From: Nissolia schottii
Taxonomy: Eukaryota; Streptophyta; Magnoliopsida; Fabales; Fabaceae
Reading direction: 5' to 3'
NCBI GenBank assembly: GCA_003254905.1
Contig: QANU01073812.1
Location: forward strand, 186,583 to 250,582
DNA length: 64,000 nt
Both the position numbers and the translations under genes were made by a program. This document shows positions 25,382 to 37,300 of the stretch, piece after piece. The notes beneath the pieces are model-generated. The model saw nothing but the letters and a program-made list of their open reading frames with translations. It had not been told where the DNA came from and made no database searches. Within the stretch, counting starts at the first letter, position 1. Every line of letters starts with the position of its first letter.

Positions 25382-28300
25382 CTATGTTGTGTATTCTGCA
25401 TTAATTTTAACATAATCATAGCTTAAATCACAGCCCCATGCTTGTCCACGTCCTGGTCCATTGCCTGTCAGTAGAAGGGGTTTATACTTATACATGGGTT
25501 GGAAAAATAGGTAATACAATAATATAGATCCAATTTTCTTTTACATTTGTATGGTTTTGGTACTCAAATTGACACCCCTGGTTGATTTCAGATTTTTTTT
25601 CCAAAAAAAAAAAAACGAAAAGTTGACAGCAACAAGTGACACGATGCTTGCAGGTACAGAAATCGCCATTGTCAGTTTCTGTACCTATCAACGGCGCGTT
25701 ACACATGCTTTTTTAATTAAATAAAATAAAATAAAAATTAAAATCACCAAGGGAGTGGCAATTTCAATACCAAAACAATACAACTGTTAAAAAAAATAAA
25801 TAAAATCACCCATCATATGGCTAAATTTGTTTTCTGGGCCCATAGAAAAACAATTTTCCCGTCAGTTGGAAATGAATATCAATCAGGAAACATGATAATA
25901 ATACAAGATGAGAAGGAAATTCCAACCTTCTCTGGTAAACTAGCTGTAAAGGGGGAAAAATTAAACTAAAACAAAAAAACAGGTGCACTGTCGGGTTACA
26001 ATACTCACCAATTGATATTTGAATTCTAACAGTACCATGAGTATCCCCAGCCTCTCTTAGATAATTACTAGCCGCACCCCTGAAAACATTTGGAAGCTTG
26101 TAAAAGATTGTAAAGTACATATTAAACCAACATAAGGGATGAAAATAATAAAACATGTTCAACGCTTTTTTGGGCCCTTCGTTCTCTCTATTGCCTTGGC
26201 TTTAAACAGTAATATGGTGGCTGATAAGTAAACAACACAGCAAGCCAATTAGACAACAAATTTGAGAATCCAGCAATCACAAAGCATATGCAGCATGGAT
26301 AGAACCTAAACTGCATGAACAAAGATCTTCAGCGTCAAAGATTTCTCATAAAAATGTACATGACAGTTAAAAGGATTAACCTATTGCATCATCCAAAACT
26401 GTCAGGTAAAAGCATCATCTCAGCAATTCAGATTGAATTAAAATCTGGTGTTTGATTTGACAAGTAAAAATAGTAAAAACTGATAGATGGCATTATTAGA
26501 AAAGCAAAGTGCATAATACCGTTGTCTTGTTAGACAGGTCCTAAATGCTACTGTTGCATGGAAAAAAATTAGAAACTTTATCAAGAAAACAGTGTTAATC
26601 TACTTTGTTTCCATTTATGAGCTTTAAGCTAGTTATGGGTTTACCATGGAAAATTAACCACAGATCGATCTAGTGTTAGAGCAAGAGGAGCAAAAGCAAG
26701 ATTTACTAGTTTACCAGATTCAAGTAAAATAACAAAAAACAGTACCGATCAAATAATTGTGGTTCCCCACCATCCATCAGTAAAATATCTCCCAGCTCCA
26801 CCCTGAGTTTGTTTTGGTGGAAAGAAACCCCTGAGTAACCAGCTGCAGCAGCAATCCGTCCCCAATTAGGGTCTCTACCATATACAGCAGCCTGATGAAA
26901 ATTAATATACAAAATTAAATTTCAGCCAGATTGAAATAGTAACAGAATTCTTTAGTTCAACTAACGTGCCTTTACAAGGGAAGACGATGCAACTGAACGT
27001 GCAACCTTTGCAGCTTCAGCCTCACTATCTGCACCGGTTACATTGACCTGCAAATTTGATGACAAACACCAATATCAAGCAGGGTTGGGTCTACATTCGT
27101 ACTAATCAACACCACCTCAAAATTAGTTACACAGCTAACAAATCACAAAAAATAGTGGTTCCGGCACTTCATTCCCATGCAACTGTGCCTACTTTCCGAT
27201 GGTTATGGTGCTTCATTCCCGTGCCATTGTGCCTACACCTTTCCGATGGTTCTGTTGCTTCATTCCCCATGCTTACCACTATGCCTCTTACTCCGTGTGT
27301 GCCTTACTCCATGTGCGCCTTTCCACCATGCGTGCCTCTACCTCAGCGTGTGCCTTTGTCTCCTCCACTTAATTGTAACAAGCTTAAAGCTCCATATGCT
27401 CTAGCTTGAGAGTGTGTTAAGAATAAAAATAAATAAATTCTAGATCTTAGATTGATCTTATTTGATTTAGTTTATTTTAAGTTGATTTATTTTCATTATG
27501 CATGGATTCTCTTTTTAGCCTATAAATAAGAACATCTCTATGTAATGAGACACAATAATACACAACTATTTAGTAATATAATTTTTCCCTTTCTCTTATT
27601 ATTCTATTGCCTCTTGTATTTCTCCTCTTTTCTCTATATGAAACTCAACAGACAGAAGAGTGGAGAAAGAATGAAGTATATATTAACTATACCTATTTAC
27701 TTTGATTTAATAACAAGATCTTTCGAGACTATAAGTACCTGATCTTTTAAGAGGAAAGATGTTTTCAAACGTAGGGGAGGGGACAAGAGGAACATAGAGT
27801 ATTAATATTGGGTACGTACTACGTAGTAGAACACAATAGCACAAATCAACAGTCATGAAGCAAAAATATGCATGACACAACCCGCCGACCTCAATGAGGC
27901 ATGTTGCTCCCTCTCCATCCCAAGCTATAGATTTGGCGAGACCTTGCATTACCTGTAAAGGGCAAGTAAATCAAAATTTCACATTTAACAAAAGATCACT
28001 TTTCAAAAATAAATTGCATGCCTTAGGGCAATCATGGGACAAGATCTACAGAAAAGAGAAGGTGATGTCATACTGTCATAGCTGGCCCTAATTCTATTAA
28101 TGGCGAGGATGGTCCACAGATAAGGAGTACTGAGGACGTCCAGAGTAGCACATCCAAGGTTAAGAATAAATCCTCTTATGACAAGGTGTTTACTAGGAGC
28201 AGGCGGGTTGGTAATTCCGCATAATTAATGAGGCAAGCTGGTGGGTATATGGTGGGGCAGAATGTACCGAGGGGGGTTATTTGGAAGATTAGGTTGAAAT

Positions 28301-31300
28301 TAATTTGGGAGAGTAGAAGTGCTACCAACGGTGTCGCAATCCTTATTTCTGTTTATGACAATAAACTCTACGTTGTTCAGGTACTTTTTCCTCGTTTACT
28401 ACTTGGTTGCATTACAGTTACTCAAGAAATTTCATGCACTTTTGCATTTCTTTTTCCTCCGGGACGGTGGGAGAGCTAAGCATAGAAAGATATCATTACC
28501 TCCTAGTAAAATGTCTAAAATCTAAATACTATTAATTCTGCATGAAAACCACTATATCCTGCCTTAAAAACACAGTGCAGATTGAGGGGTTAGGAGCATG
28601 GTTATTAAACTCTCGAGTTAACTCATAAACTCTTACGAGTTTATGATATTACAACACAAAACGAGTTAACACTTATGTAAACTTTTTTTTGGTAAACTCG
28701 TACGAGTTTAAGTAAACTCTTGATTCTACTAGCGAGTTTACGAGTTAATATCTACCTACGAGTTTACGAGTTTACCTCAAAATGTACAAATTTTGTAACT
28801 TTGTTAGATACTTACCTAACGTTGTTTATATTAAATAATATATATTGAGTTTATTTAACTAATTTCATATATTTATCATAATTGAGCTATGTTTTATTGA
28901 ACTATGAAATAATACAGATACTGAATAAAATATGACATAACCACTAAGTGTCATCTATTAAGGTGTATTTATGATATTTCTTTCATTAATTTAATTTAAA
29001 GTAAACATTATTCAATTTCAATTATAAATACAATATTTAATCAAGTTTAATTCCTAATTATATTGCTTATAACATACTTTTTTTTACGTACGTAAACGTG
29101 TACGAGTTTACGAGTCGAGTTTACAATTCGAGTTTGTTGAGACTCCACGAGTTTACTTGAACTCTCGAGTTTGACAACCTTGTGTTACAAACCTTAATGC
29201 AGATCACGATAAATCAGGAAAGGAAATCCTTCCCTTCCCATTAGTTTATTCTCGGAAATTTAGTAGAATCAGAAAAGAATAAAATCTGTTAGGAAATTGT
29301 AACAGATTAGGAACTGATTTGTTTTTCAAATCAGAGAAGCAATAATTTAGGAGCTAAATTAGGGAATAATTAGCTACTCAGCTATAATAGGAACCGCAGG
29401 GGGCCAGGGAGATTTATCCAGAAATTAGGAACAAGGATTAGGAGGTCAAAGGGAACCTTTAATCCCAGAATTATCTTTTCAGCACTCTTTGTATTCTCTC
29501 ACCAGGAAATTCCCCTCTGGAATTACTGGTCTTATTAATAAAACACAGCAGCAATTCAGTTATCAATTTCATAAGATACCAGTTGTTACAACTGGTATCA
29601 GAGCATCGATCCCTGGGAGACTTGTATGGTTTCCACGCGCGCAGTCATGGATTCGAGGGTGGACATGTTGGAGCGGTAGATGGCAGAGATGAGGGCCAAC
29701 CTGGAAGCGGTGAGGGAGAACCAGGAGGAGATGCGAGAGTCGCACGCTGAGGTGAAGGAGACGCAGACCAATACGATGGCTCTGCTACAACAAATTATGG
29801 ATAGGCTGCCCCCACGGCCGTCCGAAGGGAATCAGGAGGAAGAAGGGCGAGGCTCGAGAGGCCAAGGAGATGGGGAAAGGAATGACAGGGACGAACCGGA
29901 GCCAAGGAGATTCGAATCCAACAGGAAGTTGGACGTCCCAATTTTTTTTGGTGAAGGAGCGTCGGAATGGATTGTGAAGATGGAAAGATACTTTAAGGTC
30001 ACACAGACGGCTTTACAGGATAAATTGGACATAGTTACACTAGCCTTAGAGGGAGAGGCGCTGACATGGATGGAGTGGTGGGAGGAGCACACGCCATTCT
30101 TGCATTGGGATAGGTTCAGTGAGGATTTGCTAAAAAGGTTTCAACCAGGGGCGGCCCTTAACCCTTTAGCACCCTTGTTGGAGGTCAAGCAGGTGGAGGA
30201 TGTGGCGAGATACCGAAGGGAGTTTGAAGCCGCGGCTAGGTCCCACAAAAGCCTAGGCAGCGAAGCTTTAATGTGTATATTCGCAAATGGATTGAGAAAG
30301 GAGATACAGGCTGAATTAGAGGTGGCTAGGTTCACCAATTTACCAGCATTGATGGATAGAGCCATGGCTATCGAATGGCGTAATCAAGCGTGGAAGGAAT
30401 CTGGAATAAACCCCGGTGTCAGGAGAGGGGAGACTAGTTTCAGATATGGGAGCTCAGGCGGAGGGCCTTCTACAGGGTCCATCTACTCGAAGCAGGCAGG
30501 GGCCACCAGGCCCCCTGATCACCGAACAGGAGCTCGGACAGACCCAGGGCACCCGACCAGCCAGAAGACCACTGAATCTTCGGTAGGAAACAGACCAGTG
30601 GCAAGTGGAGGAGGCAGTTCAAATCCGGGCCCGAACCCCAAGCCCAGCAACACGAGGCGCTTGTCGAATGAGGAGTGGGCCGAACGGCAGAGGAAGGGCC
30701 TCTGTTTTCGTTGTGGTGAAAAATGGGGGCTCGATCACAAATGCACAATGAAGCACTTCCAGATATTGCTGTTAGAGGCGGAAGAGGAGGGGGAACCCGA
30801 AATAGAGGGTCTAATCCACGGGGAAGAACAGAACCCAGCGGCAGAGGGACCAGAGTTGCAACTATCCTCCTACAGTTATTGGGGACTAACTTCTCACAAC
30901 ACGTTTAAGGTGATAGGCGAGATTCATGGGCAAGAGGTAGTGGTGTTAATTGATCCTGGAGCTTCAGCCAATTTCCTCGCCACCGAGGTAGTTAAGAGGC
31001 TGGCGCTGCCAGTAAAGAGGGTCCGCGAGTTTCAGGTTGAAGTAGGAAATGGTGCCAAGGAGTGGGGTAATGAAGGATGTGAATCGGTCCCCTTGACCGT
31101 TCAGGGAGTGAAGATAATTCAGGATTTTTACATCATGAATCTGGGCTGTTCCGAGGTTGTCTTGGGAGCAGGTTGGTTAGCTAGCCTGGGAGAATTTGTG
31201 GGTAATTATAAGAAACTGACGTTATGTTGGGAGCACGAGGGGGAGAGGAAATTTTTACAGGGAGACCCATCTTTAAGCCGCAGCAAGGCCACCTGGAAGA

Positions 31301-34300
31301 ACACCCTCCATGCCATTCGACACCAAGGGGAAGGCTACGTCATTACGTCCTTATCCATGGCCACTGAAGAAACAGAAACAGAAGAAACAGAACACTTTCT
31401 CCAAGAGTTTCAGGATTTATTCCAGCTGCCTGAAGGGCTACCGCCCCAACGTCCGAATGATCATGCCATACTCCTCAAGGAAGGCTCGAGCATTCCCCGA
31501 ATCAGACCCTATCGGTACCCACACTACCAGAAAACAGAAATAGAGAAAATTGTGGGAGAGATGCTGCAGTCTGGAATCATTCGGCCCAGCACAAGCCCTT
31601 TTGCCAGTCCGGTAATTTTAGTCAAGAAAAAGGATGGAGGATGGCGATTCTGTGTGGATTACAGAGCCCTCAACAGGGAGACCATAGCTGATAAGTTCCC
31701 AATTCCGGTGATAGATGAGCTATTGGATGAAATAGGAGGGGCCACCGTATTCAGCAAATTAGACCTTAAATCGGGCTATCATCAAATCCGAATGCGTAAG
31801 GAAGATGTGCACAAGACCGCGTTCCGCACCCACGAAGGACACTATGAATTCCTAGTCATGCCCTTTGGCCTCACCAACGCCCCCTCCACCTTTCAAGCGC
31901 TCATGAACCAGTTGCTGAGACCCTTTCTCAGGAAGTTCGTTTTAGTCTTTTTCGACGACATCCTCATTTACAGCCATCATCTACCGCAACACTGGGAGCA
32001 TCTCCGGCAGGTATTTGCAGTACTTAGACAACATCACCTTTTCCTTAATAAAAAAAAGTGCAGGTTCGCTCGGCCACAGATTGAGTACCTAGGACACCTC
32101 ATATCAAAGGAGGGCGTGGCAGCAGATCCTATGAAGATTCAGGATATGTTAGATTGGCCCACCCCAAAGGATCTCAAGGCCTTACGCGGGTTCCTAGGGC
32201 TGACCGGGTATTATAGACGTTTCGTGAAGAACTATGGACGCATAGCTTGGCCCCTCACACAGCTATTGAAAAAAGACCAATTTCGTTGGAGTGACGAAGC
32301 CCAAGCAGCCTTCGAAACCTTGAAGACAGCCATGACAACTGTTCCGGTATTGGCAATTCCCTCTTTTTCCAAGCCGTTTGCTGTAGAGACTGATGCGTCC
32401 GGTAAGGGTATAGGGGCGGTATTAATGCAGGAAGGTAGGCCCGTAGCTTATATGAGCCAGAAAATTTCAGATAGAGCCCAAGCGAAGTCAGTATACGAGA
32501 GAGAACTGATGGCTATGGTACTTGCAATTCAAAAGTGGCGACATTATCTCCTTGGTAACCACTTTACAGTTTACACAGACCAAAAGAGTTTAAAGTTCTT
32601 GTTAGACCAGAGGATCGGGGGAGAAGAACAACAGAAATGGATGACAAAACTTCTGGGGTTTGATTTTGAAATTCGTTACAAAACAGGGAGGGATAACCGA
32701 GTGGCAGATGCACTCTCGAGGAAATTTCAGCTGGCCACCGTTTCCATAGTTACAGCCGAGGAATGGGAAGGATTATCCGAAGAAGTGCAGGCAGATCCCA
32801 GACTTAAAAACATAATTCAGGATATCATCGCAGGCAAGGAAGCTCCCGCCGGGTACACTCTCCGTGAAGGCAAGTTGCTGCACCAGGGGCGATTGGTAAT
32901 TCCCAAACAATCCAAGCTGATTCCCAAGATTCTCAAGGAATTCCACGATACCAAGATGGGAGGCCACTCGGGGTTTTTCCGGACCTACAAGAGGATAGCA
33001 GGTTTCCTGCATTGGGACGGCATGAAGAAGGCTATTATGAGTTATGTCCAGCAATGTGCCACCTGTCAAGCCCATAAACACTCGACATTAAGCCCCGCAG
33101 GATTATTACAGCCCCTCCCCATCCCTGCGAATGTGTGGTCAGACATTGCCATGGATTTTATCGGAGGCCTTCCCAAGGCCCACGGGAAAGACACCATCTT
33201 TGTAGTGGTTGACCGAATGACCAAGTATGCTCATTTTTTCTCCCTATCCCACCCTTACTCGGCCAAAGAGGTAGCTGAATTATTCATCAGAGAGGTTGTT
33301 AAGCTCCACGGGTTCCCAAGTTCCATTGTATCCGACCGTGACCGCGTGTTTATGAGTGCTTTTTGGTCTGAGATTTTCCGAGAGGCAGGCACCACGCTCA
33401 AAATGAGTTCAGCATACCACCCCCAAACCGATGGGCAGAGCGAGGCAGTAAATAAGTGTGTCGAAACCTACCTCCGCTGTTTCACGAGTTCCAAACCCAA
33501 ACAGTGGCCCAGCTGGCTCAATTGGGCTGAATACTGGTATAATACGAATTATCATGGGTCGATTAAAATGACACCGTTTCGAGCTCTATATGGGCGAGAA
33601 CCCCCCACATTATGGCGTGGTGGTGGAGAAGTGGCGGTTGAAGAAGTCCGCAGGCTAATGGAGGAACGTAATCAGATGATTGAAGAATTACGGTTTCACC
33701 TAGAGAGGGCACAAAACAGAATGAAAACGTATGCGGACAAGAAGAGGAGGGAAGTGACGTTTGAAGTTGGGGATCAAGTCTATCTCAGATTACAGCCATA
33801 CCGCATGAAAACATTGGCCAAGAGAATCAATCAGAAGCTTAGCGCCAGGTTCTATGGGCCCTTTGAAGTGCTGGAGCGCATTGGGCAGGTGGCTTACAAG
33901 CTGAAGCTTCCCGAAGGATCCCAAGTCCACCCGGTGTTCCATGTCTCCCTCTTAAAGAAATGCATTTCCCCTTCAGGCCAAGTTCAACCACTACCGAAGG
34001 CTCTCACTCAAGACCTCGAACTACAAGTCGAACCCCAGCAAGTCGTTGCAACCCGCACCAATGCAGCCGGCCAGGAAGAAGTCTTGCTACAATGGAAGAA
34101 CCTTCCCCATTTTGAAAATTCATGGGAACTGAAAGACGATATCCGGACAGCTTTTCCCTCCTTTCACCTTGAGGACAAGGTGATTCTTCAAGGGGAGGGT
34201 ATTGTTACACCCCTTAATGCAGATCACGATAAATCAGGAAAGGAAATCCTTCCCTTCCCATTAGTTTATTCTCGGAAATTTAGTAGAATCAGAAAAGAAT

Positions 34301-37300
34301 AAAATCTGTTAGGAAATTGTAACAGATTAGGAACTGATTTGTTTTTCAAATCAGAGAAGCAATAATTTAGGAGCTAAATTAGGGAATAATTAGCTACTCA
34401 GCTATAATAGGAACCGCAGGGGGCCAGGGAGATTTATCCAGAAATTAGGAACAAGGATTAGGAGGTCAAAGGGAACCTTTAATCCCAGAATTATCTTTTC
34501 AGCACTCTTTGTATTCTCTCACCAGGAAATTCCCCTCTGGAATTACTGGTCTTATTAATAAAACACAGCAGCAATTCAGTTATCAATTTCATAAGATACC
34601 AGTTGTTACACCTTGGTTAGGAGTAAAGTAAAAGAAAAAGGAATAGGGATACTGCATACATCACCCATGCATGTTTCAAAGTATCTCAATCAGAAAAGGC
34701 CACGGTATTTTCATTTTCCAGTTTTACTAGAACTGAAAAGCGTCCAGTAAGTGTAGAAAAACTACATCATATTAATTTGTTGAGCAGGAAAGAATGGAAG
34801 TATGAAATAGCAAAATAGTGATAGAATGTACAAGATCAACTTTACCGCATCAAGGCATGCCTGAAGTTGAGCCGCCTCATCACAGTCCAGAGAAGCTATA
34901 CAGCCTAACCCAGATAACCCACTAGCCAAAGCAATAACAGTATCATTAGTACTAGTATCTCCATCTACCTGTTGTAAAATGGTGCAAAAACAAGGCATAA
35001 ATCAATCACAAATCCATAAAATGGACTCATCTCACTAGAGAAAAATCTTTTATATGCAGATAATATGACATTGTGTTGCATGAAAGAACAGAAAATTTGC
35101 CAAATACTCTTTTGACATACTACAATTTCAACTGTGTAATTATTGCAGCATTTTTTTTCTTTCAATTTAGAGAATATACTGAATTATTTTTTTTGTGTAG
35201 CATCACCCTATCACTAACTGAATATGCAGTCTCCAGAAAAGAGTGAACATTACATACAGTTATCTGGTTGAAACTTCGGTTCACAGCAACCTGCACCATC
35301 TTTCTCCAAACATCGCTGGTTACCCGGGCATCAGTTGTTACTACCTAGGGCACCATATTTCAAGGAATTGACAGGAAATATCATATATTCATAAAGAAAA
35401 AGCATCAGGTAAGACATACCCCAAGCATGGTAGCCATATTTGGGTGGATCATTCCAGAGCCTTTGGCCATTCCCCCAACTCTGATCTTAGTCCCTCCAAC
35501 CTAACCAATATCCAACAATAATTAGAACAAGAAAACCTCTTTTTTTTCTTTCTTTGAACTGGCAAGCAGGTGTATAGACTGTTGTGATGAACCAGACATA
35601 ATTGGTGAAGTTAACTACCAAACGTCAGAGTTAAGGTTATGACCTTGAAATTACAGGTTCACATAATTATGCAAGCTATCATACTCATCAAGACTATTTT
35701 ATGTTCTGATCAATGCAACTTTGGCCCCTCTACCTTCTTTCCGATAAGTATCGACAGCTATACAGGTGATATTGAAGTTGAAACATCCAACAATGCCTTG
35801 AAGTACAGTAAATGATTGCATAGAAATTTCAAGATCAGTAAAGTTGTTGATTTGTTGTTCTATTAGTCAAATGAAAGACCTCTTTGGGCTGCTGACTCTG
35901 TTCATATTAATAACTCATCCAAATAAATTACAACACGGCAATTTTATGATTTATCCACACAACCAAATCCATCCAGTATACAAATTGTGTCTATACATAT
36001 GTGCATCCTTATCAACCACAATAATAACAACTAGGCTAATTTCCACTAAGTCGAGTCGGCTACATATATGTGCATGCTCATACACAAGTTGCATTAACTT
36101 AACTAGTTGTAGGAACAAGTAATACCAGAGACTCGATTGCCACACTCTTACTAACAAGATCTGTTGTTGTGATTGCCACAGCGGCAGAATCTGCCCTGTA
36201 TGCAAGATAATAAGATTATAAGAAGGAACGCATGAAGTATTGAAAAGTAGGCACAATAATGATATCAGACCTAACTACTTTTCAAAGAATATGAATGGGG
36301 AAAATGGGGAGGAAACATTAGTTCAATAATCACAAAAAAAAAAAAAAACCGAGTTTCTTAACATGATTGCATGTCAATTATAAAAATTGATAGTAAACTT
36401 TAACAATAAAATACAGGAATTACCCCTCAACTGAAGATGATAGTGAACTCACTAGTCTGGGAAGTGAATTTAAAAGTGCCCCCTGCAAATGAAATGAGAA
36501 GTGGGTGACATTAGAAAATGCAGAGTTTAAGCTTGTTGGCATACTTCTCAAGTAGTTTGTCCAGAATTTTTGAATGTGAGTCCATATTGCAGAAAGCAAT
36601 ATGACAAAGGACGCAAGCAGACAAGAGATAAAGACCAATGCAGTTCTGCATTTACCTTCTTTATTCTTTGACCAATTACACCCGTGGATTCAATTAATAC
36701 TTCGTTTGGCTTCACTTTCAGAAGCTGTAATCATGAACATTCACTGTAAAGACTAAAGACTAAGCACAGACCTTTTTGACATGAAGCACTATAAGCAAGA
36801 TCTGCACACGCTGTAAAGATGCTTACCTTAGCAAGGCTTTCCACACATTCTATCACATCCTGGTAACCTGCTTCACCCTGCAGTTATGAAAGGCTTCAAC
36901 AACTAAAGTATTTAATTAAATTTCACCAGAACAAGGTCAAATAAACCAAGTTGGTAGAAAAACAGTCATCAATGGACAAAAATAACTACAACCACACTTC
37001 AGTGGACTATGTTGAATATTATCTACAGGCACAAGAAACAGAGAGTTTTGGTCACCTACCGTAGCTGCATTTGCTTGGCCTGCATTAGTTAACACAGCCC
37101 GTGCCTGACAAGTTGCAAAATTGATTTATTAGCAGGTAATCAGGGAAGAAAGATAGTTTCAAAAGTGTACTGGAGCAAACAACGTATGCTATTAGAATAT
37201 TAGCTGATGGATGAGCAAACATCCATTTCCTGATACAAAAGGCATGCAAACAAGCACTAGGAGAGCATTGGAGAAATGACCATAGAAAATGAAACTGCTT

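Larger units (their letters stand above)
29183..34610 (+). mobile_element. Young Ty3/gypsy chromovirus LTR retrotransposon
   Basis: A 5428-bp element, antisense to ArgJ, with two 408-bp LTRs (29183-29590, 34203-34610) that differ at only two adjacent bases. The 5-bp duplication CCTTG lies at 29178-29182 and 34611-34615. A primer-binding site (TGGTATCAGAGC) starts 2 bases after the 5' LTR, and a purine tract ends at the 3' LTR. One long gag-pol frame with a C-terminal chromodomain places it among plant chromoviruses. It is nested in the end of a MITE. Confidence 0.97.

Noticed and set aside
27056..27409. Plus-strand frame of 117 codons in ArgJ intron 12
   Set aside because: Made by a 48-bp tandem repeat and crosses the antisense of ArgJ splice signals; no domain.
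29832..33081. Minus-strand frames inside the chromovirus
   Set aside because: Shadows of the 1540-aa gag-pol frame.
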